DNA of 64,000 nucleotides from Cohnella faecalis (GCF_003570905.1 NZ_QXJM01000039.1:124001-188000), one strand, 5' to 3'; shown: positions 17,801 through 27,360, counted from the first letter of the stretch. The notes: a model not told the origin generated them from the letters alone. Numbers and translations: made by a program.

Positions 17801-17936
17801 ACTGCCGCGCATCCAGTACGCCATTGCGGGCTTCCGGAAATTCTCCCGGAGGGTTCAGCCAATCCCATATGAAAATAAGCGTAACGATAAAGAAGATGCC
17901 GATCATTCCGAGCAGTACCGCCAGTTGTTTGTTCAC
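14862..17936 (-). CDS. Hybrid sensor histidine kinase with 7TMR-DISM sensor and two kinase modules
   Basis: The 1024-residue protein starts with a membrane anchor and an extracellular 7TMR-DISMED2-like carbohydrate-type fold (about 35-200). Seven transmembrane helices follow (about 210-405), then a classic HisKA with HEIRTPLHG near 437 and an HATPase (NLMENGLKYTDRG near 555, DTGRGIP). Next comes a receiver with Asp in DLVLLDLMMPG near 735. It ends with a second, LytS-type kinase module (QITPHFLYNSLNAL near 829, NAVRHGIG in its ATPase). Two phosphodonor modules in one chain imply a branched or relay pathway to the overlapping response regulator gene. The GTG start at 17936 has AAAGGAC upstream. 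Confidence 0.9.
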   Translation of the reverse strand: MNKQLAVLLGMIGIFFIVTLIFIWDWLNPPGEFPEARNGVLDARQWDFAEQGVIPLSGQWEFYEGQLLGPDDFRSGWKSMQARPQLVKVPGSWQRAVNSVRGEGFGAGTYRLLVDVNREDIYSLRAKKIRLSSHIYINGTDVGGTGRPALTAEDFVPSNVPFFGTAAANAGQVEIIMQVASFEFFQGGLVQAPIFGLTGDVMADRDNSRLADMILITTLLVFGLYYVGMFKQWRKEPHIMYFSLFCLSTGLFFSLDDEILATTLIPSLSFPWLQKMIFIFPYMTFLFFFRYVYSYLGEKESTFIRLLRQFSYMYLALAVIVPNSYLTRLFSLGIALQILCFFAIFYAIFHSRRRETHGGYYVTLGVFFLIFTWIYGQFRYLLALDNPYYIIVTPLLLVFSQAFLMSDRIRDAFQRSDRLTTRLLQYDRQKDEFLATTSHEIRTPLHGIINLSQALLDNQDTPLRPEHRENIQLLHLIGRRLAGLVHDILDMNRIRYGQLSIHPTAVNVGTSVRFVMETLSVSSINREVKLVSELPRKLPLVRADENRLRQILHNLMENGLKYTDRGTVKISAEVREDELALTVEDTGRGIPTDAFADLFQPFVQYQEDSSGSRDGIGLGLSISKQLVELQGGRLEVESEVGVGSRFTFTLPIAHSEEEAAATTEWTGTGAAAEETTAPLSGSLQGGKAAEFHILIVDDEPSNLKVLIDAVTSMRHAYTAVGSGREALDTLLRAPKPDLVLLDLMMPGLSGLEVCREIRSLRGLAELPVLMLTASGQTGDILASFNAGANDIVQKPFEMAELKARVRSLLAMKNSSEQAIRREMDFLQAQITPHFLYNSLNALVGLSYKDVDKLRETIHHLTTYLRGKFTFVFQGEFVAFEREMELVQAYLAIEQLRFGSRLRVRYRNEDEIRCLLPPLTLQPIVENAVRHGIGQKPSGGTIDISVSRSTDGVEIIVEDDGVGMDDDALRSLNKGGASGVGIGNVNRRLQMLYGRKLEIRSSPGQGTQVKLVIPEDNYVERNIDR

Positions 17937-18109
17937 GGCTTCCGTCCTTTGTCTCCGCCATCCGGTCCGGTTAATCTATCTGGCTATTCACGCCTATAAT
18001 AGCAGATTAACATGAAACTGCGCCTCAACGGGTAAAAATTCCTTTTGCGAGGGACTCTACTTCCATGGCGAAATGTCCACACAGCCTACCCGAGGAGGAG
18101 AAAACGCGC

Positions 18110-20784
18110 ATGCGCTCCATATGGCAGGTCTACAAGACGGATTGGCTGAACGTCTTCAAGGTGCCGACCGGCATCTTTTTGATCGCGGCGATCATTATCC
18201 TTCCGTGCCTCTATGCTTGGGTCAACATCAAATCGGTCTGGGACCCCTACAGCCATACGGAAGGAATCCGGGTTGCGGTGACGAGCGAGGATCAAGGGGC
18301 GACCGTCGCCGGCAAGCCCGTCCATATCGGGGACGAGCTGCTCAACGGCTTGAAAACGAACAAAAAGCTGGGGTGGACGATCGTGGACAAGGAGGAGGCG
18401 CGGATAGGCTTGGACAAGGGGACTTATTATGCCTCCATTCTGATCCCGGCGGATTTCTCATCCCGAATAACGGGAATCGTCGACGGAAAGCTGGACAGAC
18501 CCGAAGTGATCTACAGCGTTAACGAAAAGGTGAGCGCGATAGCCCCCAAGATTACCTCATCCGGGGTTTCCGAGCTCGCCAAGACAATCAACGAGAGCTT
18601 CACGGAAGCGGTGAGCGAAGCGTTGCTGACGAAGCTCAAGGAAATCGGCGTTCAGATTGAGGAACAGCTGCCGACTATCCGCAAGGTCGAGAACGGTATA
18701 TTCGAGCTGGAGGCCAGACTTCCGGACATTCAGGCCGCAGGCCGGAAGGTGCTGGCGCTGGAGGAGAAGCTTCCGGCCATTCATAACAAAGCGCAAATCA
18801 TTCCCGAGCTGGAGAGCAAGCTTCCCGAAATCAATCAAGCGGCTCAATATGTGCTCAAGATTCAAAGCTATTGGCCGCAAATCAGCGGAGCGCTGTCGGA
18901 CATCGCCGTTATCCGGAGCAAGCTTCCGGACATTCGGAGTGCGGCCGCTCGAATCGGGGAGCTGGATCGGAACTTCGGCAAGGCGGCGGACACGGTCGCC
19001 CTTGCGACGGACAGGGCGAACAAAGCGCTAGCGACCGTTACGGCCGCTCAAGAGGCGCTCCCGGGACTTTCCGAGCTTGCGGATAAAGGCACCGCGTTAG
19101 CGAATCGGGCAGGCGACTATCTGGCAGCCAACGACGAAGCGTTCGCGACGATTGCGCCGCTGGTGAAGCAGAATGCGGAGCTGGCTCGCCTTGCGGCCAA
19201 TGCGGCGTCCCTGCTCGCGGAGCGGCTGCTCGGCGCCGACCCCGATTCCTTGCCGTCCGCAGACGAGGCGAACGCCGTCAAGCTTAGACTTGCCGGTGTC
19301 GTAAGCATGATTAATAACGCCATAGCTCTGCTGGATCGGATTGACGCCAATATTCCGGACCGGCCTTTAAGCGACGACATCGAGCGTCTGCGGACGGCGA
19401 ACGGTCGGTTGAACGAGCAAATTCGCTTGCTTGGCACGCTCGCAGCCGCTCTGGACAACGGGAAGTCTCCCTCCAAGGACGCCGTTCGGCGATTAGACGA
19501 ACTCTCCCGTGAGACGAGCGACGATTTGGGCGGCTTTCTCTCCGTATACGACAGCAAGCTCGTTCCGGATATTGCCCGCGGCATCGGCAAGCTGAGGACG
19601 ACAGCCGGAGCTTCTGCGGACAAGCTGCAGTCGGCTCAAGACAAGCTGCCGGACATCGCGGCCATCCTGGCGGACGCGAAGACCGGATTGGAATCGGGGT
19701 TGGCGGAGCTGACCCGCCTCCAAGGGGAGCTGCCGCAAATTCGCGCGAAGGTCCACGAGCTAGCGCAAGCGCTCCAGAGCAAGACGGACGAGTTCGCGAA
19801 GGCGATCGAAGCCGCCGCCCCCTTCGTCGAAAGCCGGCTCCCCGCTATCGGCAAGAAGCTCGACGAGGCGACATCCTTCGTCCGCAACGACTTGCCCGGG
19901 CGGAGCAAGAGCTCGCCAAGCTCGCCGACTTCGTGCGCAATACGCTGCCGGAGGTCGAAGCTGGCGTACACAAAGTCGCGGGTCTCGTCCGCGACGACCT
20001 GCCTCAACTGGAGAGCGCCGTTCGGCAAGCGGCGGACAAGCTCAGGGAGGTCGAGGCGAACAATCGCTTCGCCGAGCTTGCGAAGCTGCTGCGAGGCGAT
20101 ATTCAGAAGGAGAGCGAGTTTCTGGCCAGTCCGGTTACGATTCGGCAAAACCGTCTATATCCGATTCCGAATTACGGCTCGGCGATGGCCCCGTTTTATT
20201 GCGTATTATCGCTGTGGGTAGGGGCTACCCTGTTGATTTCCTTGTTGAAGTCGGAAGCGGAAAATCCGGAAGGGCGATTCAAGCCTTATCAGTTGTATTT
20301 GGGCCGATTGGCAACGTTCGCGACCATCGGGCTTCTTCAGGCGCTGAGCATTACGCTCGGCAATTTGTTCCTTCTGCGCGCGTACGTCGCGGACAAGCTG
20401 CCGTTCGTTCTTTTCGCTATACTCATCAGCGCGGTGTTCGTAGCGATTACTTATACGCTGCTGTCCGTTTTTGGCAATGTGGGCAAAGGTATCGCGATCA
20501 TCTTCATGGTGTTCCAATTTTCCAGCTCGGGAGGCACATTCCCCGTCAGTATGACGTCGCCGTTTTTTCAAGCGCTGAATCCGTTCATGCCGTTCACTTA
20601 CGCAATCAGTCTTCTGAGAGAAGGGGTCGGGGGGATTTTATGGGAGACGGCGCTCCGGGATATGCTGTATTTGGCCGGATACATTGGACTAAGTTTGTGC
20701 GCGGCTTTGTTCCTCAAGCGTCCGCTTAGCGGCATCACCCGGAAATCGAACGAGAACGCGAAGAAAACGAAGCTCATCGCTTGA
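18110..20784 (+). pseudogene. YhgE/Pip-domain membrane protein, frameshifted
   Basis: The protein is of the YhgE/Pip class, linked to phage infection proteins and ESX/type VII-associated membrane proteins. The N-terminal transmembrane helix and the long extracellular coiled region are in one frame (18110 to about 19895). The tail, with ABC-2-like helices (SAMAPFYCVLSLWVGATLLISL to the end), is in another. Adding one C to the CCC at 19895-19897 joins them as NDLPRAEQELAKLADFVRN. The coiled part repeats 'LPxI' motifs. GAGGAGG precedes the ATG at 18110, so the upstream in-frame ATG at 18065 is not used. The lesion matches the others in this window and may be an assembly error. Confidence 0.85.
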
Positions 20785-20898
20785 TCGAGGCGGCATGCTT
20801 AGGGATAAGAGAATTGGCCCATCGGAGGGGGAAGTGATATTCTATAATGACGTGGAAGTGTAGAATAAGAAGAGAAGGCTTAGCAAGGAGGGGAAAGT

Positions 20899-21987
20899 AT
20901 GAATCGACCGTCCCTATACGGTCTGACTTTAGATCAACTGACGGCCTGGCTCGGAGAGCGCGGACATAAGAAGTCTCGGGCCGCGCAGGTGTGGGATTGG
21001 CTCTATCGGAAGCGCGTGACGGACTTTGCGGAGATGACCGACGTTCATGCGGATTGCGTTAAAGTATTGGCGGAAAGCTTCGATATCACGACGCTCCGCG
21101 AGCATACGAAGCAGCAATCGGCGGACGGCACGGTCAAATTGCTGCTTCAGCTGCAGGACGGCAATCTGATCGAGACGGTGCTGATGAGACATAAATTCGG
21201 GCTGTCGGTATGCGTCACGACGCAAGTGGGATGCAATATCGGCTGCAGCTTTTGCGCGAGCGGGCTGATCAAGAAGAGCCGCGATCTGTCCAGCGGGGAA
21301 ATCGTCGGTCAGCTTATGAAGGTGCAGCAGCACCTGGATCAAGCGGGACAAGGGGAAAAGGTAAGCCACATCGTCGTGATGGGAATCGGCGAGCCGTTCG
21401 ATAATTTCGAGAACCTGGTCGACTTCCTGACCGTTGTCAAGGATCACAAGGGTCTCGCTATCGGCGCCAGGCATATTACCGTGTCGACCAGCGGACTGGC
21501 CGACAAAATCTACGAATTCACGGACCGCAGCCTTCAGGTCAATCTGGCGATTTCCCTTCACGCTCCGAACGATGAGCTTCGGACGCGAATTATGAAGATC
21601 AATAGAGCGATTCCGATCGAGAAGCTGATGAAGGCTGTCGATTACTACCTCGAAAAAACGAACCGGAGAATTACGCTCGAGTACATTTTGCTGAAGGACG
21701 TCAATGACCGGAAGGAGCATGCTCTCGAGCTTGCCGAGCTGATCGGCGACAAGCGGAAGCCGCTCGCTAACGTCAACCTCATTCCGTATAATCCGGTGGA
21801 CGAGCACAGCCAATATCAGCGAAGCGCGCAGGAATCGATACTCGCCTTCTACGACACGTTGAAGAAGCAAGGCGTCAGCGTCAGCGTCCGCTTGGAGCAT
21901 GGTGCCGACATCGACGCCGCCTGCGGACAGCTGCGCAGCAAGCAGCTTAAGGAAGAGGCCGCTCCAGAAGGAGCGACCTCTGCTTAG
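20899..21987 (+). CDS. RlmN/Cfr-family radical SAM rRNA methyltransferase
   Basis: The 362-residue enzyme belongs to the family that methylates A2503 of 23S rRNA. The radical SAM cluster motif is CNIGCSFC near residue 113, followed by [15 protein letters not shown]. The SAM-binding MGIGEP and the resolving Cys in [12 protein letters not shown] near the C terminus are present. Most of the chain reads like RlmN ([34 protein letters not shown]). The segment [18 protein letters not shown] replaces the usual RlmN 'NLIPVN' region and looks like the Cfr branch. It may therefore be a second, Cfr-like paralogue. AAGGAGGGG precedes the ATG. The stop overlaps the convergent membrane gene by 4 bp. Confidence 0.85.
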   Translation: MNRPSLYGLTLDQLTAWLGERGHKKSRAAQVWDWLYRKRVTDFAEMTDVHADCVKVLAESFDITTLREHTKQQSADGTVKLLLQLQDGNLIETVLMRHKFGLSVCVTTQVGCNIGCSFCASGLIKKSRDLSSGEIVGQLMKVQQHLDQAGQGEKVSHIVVMGIGEPFDNFENLVDFLTVVKDHKGLAIGARHITVSTSGLADKIYEFTDRSLQVNLAISLHAPNDELRTRIMKINRAIPIEKLMKAVDYYLEKTNRRITLEYILLKDVNDRKEHALELAELIGDKRKPLANVNLIPYNPVDEHSQYQRSAQESILAFYDTLKKQGVSVSVRLEHGADIDAACGQLRSKQLKEEAAPEGATSA

Positions 21988-22499
21988 AACGTATCCTTGC
22001 GCCGCGGAAACAGGATCAGGCACCCGATGACGACAAGCGCCAGCGCGAAGATCGGTTGGCCGTGGAATAGGCTGCCGAGCAGCTTGCCTACGGAGAAGAT
22101 CGCGAAGAACAACAGCGATACGACCGTCAGAACGTTGATCGGAATCCATAGCCACTTGTTGCGTCCGCCGAACCAATAAAGCTCGAACAGACCGACGGCG
22201 GCAGCGAAGATGAAGCCGGGCCACATCACGTCCCATAGATCGAACAGCATGGCGATTTGGCAGACGATTCCGGCTGTCAGCAGAACGCCTCCGGGCACGA
22301 GAACGCCAACGCCCCGGCGCTGCAGCATGGAGAAATACAGCCAGTGGAAGAAGACGCCTACCGGAATAACGAACAGCGTCGGCCAGAAATAGGCGAATAT
22401 CGTGCCGACGTCGAAATCTCGCCCTCCTTTCATGAACATAAACACGCCAAGCAGAATGAATAGAGGCCCTAAGAGGGTTTTGCGGTTCATAGACAACAT
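21984..22499 (-). CDS. Small integral membrane protein (LiaF-TM/DUF5668-like)
   Basis: The protein of about 171 residues is hydrophobic, with five or six membrane segments arranged as hairpins. It starts [22 protein letters not shown]. The pattern 'GPxFILLGVxM...[11 protein letters not shown]' resembles the membrane-bound N-terminal region of LiaF/DUF5668 proteins. The ATG at 22499 has AAAGGAG 5 bases upstream, whereas the open frame 60 bases longer has no such signal. No C-terminal LiaF soluble domain is present. Function unknown; an envelope-stress link is only a guess from similarity of pattern. Confidence 0.75.
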   Translation of the reverse strand: MLSMNRKTLLGPLFILLGVFMFMKGGRDFDVGTIFAYFWPTLFVIPVGVFFHWLYFSMLQRRGVGVLVPGGVLLTAGIVCQIAMLFDLWDVMWPGFIFAAAVGLFELYWFGGRNKWLWIPINVLTVVSLLFFAIFSVGKLLGSLFHGQPIFALALVVIGCLILFPRRKDTF

Positions 22500-22748
22500 G
22501 CTCGCTCCTTTGCGGCAAACCTTGATTGCTCGATTACGAATAGAATAGCACGCCGACAATAGGGTGTCTTCCTGCTGGAGTGCGTGGCGAATATCGGGCT
22601 GGAGACGGATTTATGCGACGGGGAAAATGTGTTATTCGAGTCTTCGTCGCATACGGATTCCGCGCTTTCCGCTTTTGCGGGCCGGTATAGTGTAGAATAG
22701 GGAAGCGTAAGCTATATTAAATCGATCGAGACTATAGGAGCTGTCGAA

Positions 22749-23225
22749 ATGTCCAATGAAGAAATTATTCTAACTCCCGAAGGTTTAGCCAATTTGGAGC
22801 AGGAACTGGAGGAGCTCAAAATCGTCAAGCGCAAAGAAATCGCCGAGAGGATCAAGATAGCGATTAGCTATGGCGACTTGAAGGAGAATAGCGAGTACCA
22901 TTCGGCCAAGAACGATCAGGCTTTCATGGAGACTCGAATCAAGACCATCCAACGGATGCTGAAGGTCGCCAAAGTCGCGCGAAGCGCGGACATCTCGACC
23001 GTACAGGTCGGATTCGTCGTCGTGCTGAACGATCTGGAATTTGCGGAGAAAATCGAATATCGGATCGTAGGGCCTGCCGAAGCGGACGTAATGGAGAATA
23101 AGATATCCTACGAAAGCCCGCTCGGGCAATCTCTCATCGGCAAGTCGGTAGGCGACAAAATCAGCGTGAACGCCCCTATGGGCAAGGTGGAATACGAGCT
23201 GCTCGAAATAAAAGCGGCCGGCTGA
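22749..23225 (+). CDS. greA: Transcription elongation factor GreA
   Basis: GreA stimulates RNA cleavage by backtracked RNA polymerase. The 158-residue length is normal. The N-terminal coiled coil runs LTPEGLANLEQELEELKIVKRKEIAERIKIAISYGDLKENSEYHSAKNDQ, and its tip holds the acidic residues that enter the polymerase secondary channel (GDLKENSEY). The C-terminal FKBP-like domain ends PLGQSLIGKSVGDKISVNAPMGKVEYELLEI. It stands as a single gene and is followed by terminator-like hairpins. Confidence 0.95.
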   Translation: MSNEEIILTPEGLANLEQELEELKIVKRKEIAERIKIAISYGDLKENSEYHSAKNDQAFMETRIKTIQRMLKVAKVARSADISTVQVGFVVVLNDLEFAEKIEYRIVGPAEADVMENKISYESPLGQSLIGKSVGDKISVNAPMGKVEYELLEIKAAG

Positions 23226-23250
23226 CGAACGTTTGCTAATGCGATTATTC

Positions 23251-23306
23251 CGTTCTTATTTAAGAACGCCTTCCATGTTGCCTTCGGGCTGACGAGGAGG
23301 CGTTTT
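23251..23306 (+). terminator. Overlapping hairpins after greA
   Basis: CGTTCTT/AAGAACG (23251-23268) and AACGCCT/AGGCGTT (23265-23304) share four bases, so both cannot form fully at once. The second is followed by TTGTCGTTTT, a weak T tract. The position fits a greA terminator. Confidence 0.55.
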
Positions 23307-23378
23307 GTCGTTTTGTCAGAAAAATAAGCCCGTTGGCATCTCTATAAGGGAAGTTATTCAGAAGGGGGCCCTTTAGAG

Positions 23379-24611
23379 ATGATATTCGTTCGCAGATTGA
23401 TGGTCGCGGTCTTTTGTATCGTGCTAAGCTTATCTTTAGCCGCGTGTTCGAAGGGAAAAGAGGGAGCGGGAGCGAATGAGAAGGAGGCGGCAGCGAAGCC
23501 CGAGCCGACTCCTACGGTAACCGCAAGCGCGGGGGCGACGGATGCGATGAACGGCGGCGCTCCGTCGGAGCCAAGCGGAGCGGTTCCCGCCAAAGAAATC
23601 GCTTGGAAATTCAAATCGGACGGTTCGATTAACGGCGCTCCTCGCGCTATCGACGGAGTCGTCTACGTCGGCAGCTACGACAAGCACGAATATGCCGTTT
23701 CGGCAGAAACGGGCGAGATGATCTGGAAGTTCCAGGCAGAGGGAGCGATCCGGTCTGCGGCTGCGGCAGACGGCAAAAACGTCTATTTCGTCGATTGCTT
23801 CGGCAATCTGTACGCGGTAGACCGCGCCACCGGCAAGCAGACGTGGCATTTCAAAGCGGAGGGGGACACGCTCGTGCAAGTGGATGAGTGGGATTATTAC
23901 GATTCCTCGCCCGTTCTTGAAGACAATGTCTTGTATTTCGGAAGCGATAACCGTTTCATATATGCAATCGATGCCGGAACCGGCAAACCGATCTGGAGCT
24001 ACGAGATGGGGGGACCGACCCATTCGACTCCGACGCTGAAGGATGGAATCGTCTTTATCTCGGACTGGGAAGGCCGCATATATGCGTTAGACGGCAAGAC
24101 GGGCAAGCTGAAGTGGAAACAAGTAGGCATGGGCTCGATTCAGGGCTCGCCCGCTGCGGATGAAAGCCAGGTGTATTTTGGAACGCGTCTCGGAACAAGC
24201 TTTTACGCTTTGAACGCTCTTACCGGCGAACAAAGCTGGAAGTGGATATCGAGCATGGGCTCCTGGTTCGTATCCACCCCTGTCTCTCATGAAGGCATCG
24301 TCTACTCGGGCAGCTCGGACGAATATTTGGTATACGCCTGGGACGCGGCCACCGGCAAAAAACGTTGGACCTTCAACACCGGCAGCAACGTGAACACATC
24401 TCCCAAGCTTGCAGGCGGAATTCTGTACGTGACGACGGCCTACGCCTATGAAGAGAAGCACGACGATCATTTGTACGCGATCGACCCGGCGACGGGAACG
24501 CCGATCTGGCAAGTGAAGGTGGAGCAGCCGCTGTACGCTTCCCCGGAAATCGCCGATGGCGCCGTCTATTTTGCAAGCAGGGACGGATATCTTTACTCGG
24601 TTAAGGCGTAG
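23379..24611 (+). CDS. Lipoprotein with PQQ-like beta-propeller repeats
   Basis: The 410-residue protein has a lipoprotein signal with lipobox LAAC near residue 23 and a disordered Glu/Ala/Pro-rich linker. A propeller of repeats such as VYVGSYDKHEYAVSAETGEMIWKF, NVYFVDCFGNLYAVDRATGKQTW and VYFASRDGYLYSVKA follows. These are BamB/PQQ-type blades ('Y.LD..TG...W'). In Gram-positives such proteins are anchored outside the membrane and probably act as scaffolds; no cofactor binding should be assumed. It lies 27 bp before the ECF-type sigma gene and is probably in one operon with it. Confidence 0.85.
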   Translation: MIFVRRLMVAVFCIVLSLSLAACSKGKEGAGANEKEAAAKPEPTPTVTASAGATDAMNGGAPSEPSGAVPAKEIAWKFKSDGSINGAPRAIDGVVYVGSYDKHEYAVSAETGEMIWKFQAEGAIRSAAAADGKNVYFVDCFGNLYAVDRATGKQTWHFKAEGDTLVQVDEWDYYDSSPVLEDNVLYFGSDNRFIYAIDAGTGKPIWSYEMGGPTHSTPTLKDGIVFISDWEGRIYALDGKTGKLKWKQVGMGSIQGSPAADESQVYFGTRLGTSFYALNALTGEQSWKWISSMGSWFVSTPVSHEGIVYSGSSDEYLVYAWDAATGKKRWTFNTGSNVNTSPKLAGGILYVTTAYAYEEKHDDHLYAIDPATGTPIWQVKVEQPLYASPEIADGAVYFASRDGYLYSVKA

Positions 24612-24638
24612 TGCAGGAACACAACAGGAGGTTCGCCC

Positions 24639-26219
24639 ATGAGAGGCACCGATCGAACGAATGAGGCGATTGTCTCGTTAGTCCAAGAAGCCCAAGCCGG
24701 AAACGATATCGCTTTCGGCGAATTGATCGGGCTTTATCGGGCGAAGGCGTATCGCTGGGCGCGCGACGTCGTCAAGGATCCTTATTTGGCCGAAGATATC
24801 GTACAGGATGCTTTTTTGCGGGCGTATTTGCGCAAGGAATCGCTCCTGGGCGCCGATCATTTTATGGCGTGGCTGTATCGGATCGTGCGCAACGAAGCAT
24901 TGATGAAGGCGCGCCGGGGCGGGTATTACCGCAAGGAGAGGCCGGTTGACGCCGGGCATGAATCATTCTTGCAGGCGATCGGAGATCCGGAATCGGAGCC
25001 GGATCGCGAGGCGGCGAGAATCGAATCGGAGAATATGCTTCGCCGTCTTCTCGACGGGCTGAACACCCGCGAGAGAGCCGTCATGGAAGCACATTTGTTC
25101 AGCCGGCTGTCCGCGGGCGAGATAGCGGTCCGATTGCTGCTTACGCCTGCCAACGTCTACCAGCTGCTGTCGCGATCCCGGCAAAAGCTGCAAAAAGCGC
25201 GCTACGGTTTGCTGCTGCAGGATTACTTGGATGCCGTTACCCGAGCGGGTGTGGCTGGCAAGCGCCATATTCCGCTTCCCTTTCAATATTTCGGCGAAGT
25301 ATGGGACACGGCGATACTGGGCGCGCTGTTAATAATGAAGAACACGCACGGCAACGAATATACGCTTCCCCGATTAATGGGCATGACCGGGCAAGCTTTC
25401 CGCCTTACGCTTCATCGCGACCGGCTGGATGCGAGCAGCCCTTTCGCATTTCATTGGGGCCGCGCTTACTCCGAAGGATTCGCCAATATCGGATATCAGG
25501 CGGAATACCGATGGAGCGCCGACCGGCCTTGTACCCCGGAGACGTTCCTGGAGACGGTGGCCTGGGTACGCCGGGCGATCGACGAGGGCAGTCCGATTAT
25601 CGGCTGGAACTTGCGCAATCCGCTCTTCGGGTTGATTACGGGCTACCACGATCAGGCGCAGAAGTTCGAGATCGCGGGGATGTGGGAGCATCGGCAGGCG
25701 GCATACGAGGATTTCGTAAGAAAGGAGCTCTTCGTCATGCGGATTGCTCCCGGCCGTCCTCGGGAGGAAGAAGAGATGTTCTTCAGCGCGATCAAGCGGA
25801 TGGGAGATCATGCTTTCGGAACGGAAGAGGCGATAGAGGGCACTGTACAGGGCTTGGAAGCGTACGATGTATGGATTCGACTGCTCCGGGAGGGAGCCTG
25901 CGAAAATTTCGGGATGTGCTTCGCGGTCGCTTATACGGGCGACGCAAGGAGGAATGCCGTCTTGTTTTTGCAGGAATGTCTTGACTCGAATATGCCGTTA
26001 TACAAGCGACCGGGAATCCGGCTGGCGTTGGAGACGGCGTTGCGGCATTTCCGCGAGGTTCATTCCGCCCTCTGGAAGCTGCGCGCTCTCTATCCTTATC
26101 CGAGAGGAGTTCAAGCCCCGTCCGGCTCGGAAAGCGAGAGGCAAGCGATACTTTTATTGGAAAAAGCTCGGTTGGAAGAGGAGGAGGGCTGGAAGGCGCT
26201 TCGCTTCATCGCGCGCTAG
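24639..26219 (+). CDS. ECF-type sigma factor with large C-terminal domain (BtrH_N/C39-like)
   Basis: Residues 1-195 form an ECF sigma factor. Region 2 is AFGELIGLYRAKAYRWARDVVKDPYLAEDIVQDAFLRAYL, and region 4 is LNTRERAVMEAHLFSRLSAGEIAVRLLLTPANVYQLLSRSRQKLQ. About 330 further residues follow, which is unusual. They begin with HGNEYTLPRLMGMTGQAFRL and contain ERAIDEGSPIIGWNL-type sequence followed by NPLFGLITGYHD. The pattern resembles the BtrH N-terminal/C39-peptidase-like fold found near peptide natural-product genes, but I see no clear catalytic triad. This may be a ligand-sensing or self-inhibiting domain. It precedes the isoprenoid synthase-like gene by 170 bp on the same strand. Confidence 0.75.
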   Translation: MRGTDRTNEAIVSLVQEAQAGNDIAFGELIGLYRAKAYRWARDVVKDPYLAEDIVQDAFLRAYLRKESLLGADHFMAWLYRIVRNEALMKARRGGYYRKERPVDAGHESFLQAIGDPESEPDREAARIESENMLRRLLDGLNTRERAVMEAHLFSRLSAGEIAVRLLLTPANVYQLLSRSRQKLQKARYGLLLQDYLDAVTRAGVAGKRHIPLPFQYFGEVWDTAILGALLIMKNTHGNEYTLPRLMGMTGQAFRLTLHRDRLDASSPFAFHWGRAYSEGFANIGYQAEYRWSADRPCTPETFLETVAWVRRAIDEGSPIIGWNLRNPLFGLITGYHDQAQKFEIAGMWEHRQAAYEDFVRKELFVMRIAPGRPREEEEMFFSAIKRMGDHAFGTEEAIEGTVQGLEAYDVWIRLLREGACENFGMCFAVAYTGDARRNAVLFLQECLDSNMPLYKRPGIRLALETALRHFREVHSALWKLRALYPYPRGVQAPSGSESERQAILLLEKARLEEEEGWKALRFIAR

Positions 26220-26388
26220 TCTGAATTCGATCTGCATAGAGACGTATCGAAGAGGGTGCCTTCATTCGGGGTGCTCTTCTACGTTAGCGGGTCTTTCCGA
26301 AAGGACGCTTCGAATTAAATAGCAATATCTGTCTCTATCCGATGCTATACTCAAAGTCATAATCGAAAAGTCGCGCGGAGGTGCTCGT

Positions 26389-27345
26389 ATGAATGTGATC
26401 GAGGCTTATCGGGGAGAGCTGGAGCTTGTGTTCGAGGAGGCGGCTGCGGAAATCGCTTCGTTCCCCGCTCATCTGAGCGAGTTCGGATTGAAGCTGCTCG
26501 CCCGCGCCAATCCGTTGAGCAACGGCGGAGGAACCAACTCTATCAGTTATCTGCTCCCCTATTGGATGAAGGAGCAGACCTCCGGCTCCGACGTCCTGTG
26601 CAGAGACTTGTCGGTTGGGAACATATTTGCCATGCTTCATTTCTTCTTGCTCGACGACGCGATGGATACGGACCCGGTAACGGCGGAAAAGGGGTGGATA
26701 CGGAGCTCGCTTGCTCTCGGTCAGCTTCTTCAGGCTCGGTTCCAGCAGCGGTATTCGCGCCATTTTTCGGCCGATTCTGAGTTGTGGGCGTATTACCGCG
26801 CTTATGTCGAGAATTGGGCTTCCGCTGTTTCATTGGAAGGCCGGCAGCCGGCGGACCCTCGCGATCCCGCCCGGCTGGCTCGCAAGTCCGCTCCGGTCAA
26901 GCTGTGCGCGGCAGGCATGCTGCTGCTGTCGGACGGGCAAGAACGAATCCGGACTACGGAAGAAGCCATTGATCTGGCGCTCGCCACGCTGCAGCTGTCC
27001 GATGATTGGGCCGATTGGCGAGACGATCTGGCGGACGAGAATTGCAGCGCTTTTCTTACGCTCGCGAGAGAAAGGCTATCCGCTTCGCAGGATGTTCCCT
27101 TGGATGAGCGGACGGTGAAGCAGGCGATTTATCGTTACGGCTGCCTGGATGCTTTGGCGGACATCGTTGAGGGCTACGGCCGCCGATTGAAGGAGCTTCC
27201 GGATGTTCCTCCCAAGGTAACAGCTTTTCACGACTCGATAGCTGCGGGGATTCGGGAGGATGCTCGGGCAGCGGAGGAATGGACGACTAATTTGGCTCTC
27301 AATGGCGGTTTTTCGGTTATTCTACTAAACCATTCCGCAAAATGA
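26389..27345 (+). CDS. Class I isoprenoid synthase-like protein (candidate ComQ-like modifier)
   Basis: The 318-residue, largely helical protein carries two Asp-rich motifs spaced as in class I isoprenoid synthases. The first is FLLDDAMDTD near residue 85 and the second LSDDWADWRDDLADEN near residue 203. These would bind Mg2+ and a prenyl diphosphate. The first is a DDxxD motif. The second departs from the usual trans-prenyltransferase 'DDxxD' and resembles proteins annotated only as class 1 isoprenoid enzymes. A small peptide gene follows 216 bp downstream and a sensor kinase beyond it, which suggests ComQ-like prenylation of the peptide. Alternatively it makes a terpene. A strong terminator separates it from the peptide gene. 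Confidence 0.65.
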   Translation: MNVIEAYRGELELVFEEAAAEIASFPAHLSEFGLKLLARANPLSNGGGTNSISYLLPYWMKEQTSGSDVLCRDLSVGNIFAMLHFFLLDDAMDTDPVTAEKGWIRSSLALGQLLQARFQQRYSRHFSADSELWAYYRAYVENWASAVSLEGRQPADPRDPARLARKSAPVKLCAAGMLLLSDGQERIRTTEEAIDLALATLQLSDDWADWRDDLADENCSAFLTLARERLSASQDVPLDERTVKQAIYRYGCLDALADIVEGYGRRLKELPDVPPKVTAFHDSIAAGIREDARAAEEWTTNLALNGGFSVILLNHSAK

Positions 27346-27360
27346 TCATATACAAGCGAA

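Noticed and set aside
18110..20784. Programmed ribosomal frameshifting in the yhgE-like gene
   Set aside because: No slippery heptamer or downstream structure is evident, and the same single-base loss occurs in five other genes.
20899..21987. Calling the gene cfr, an antibiotic resistance determinant
   Set aside because: Most of the sequence is RlmN-like and resistance cannot be claimed from this alone.
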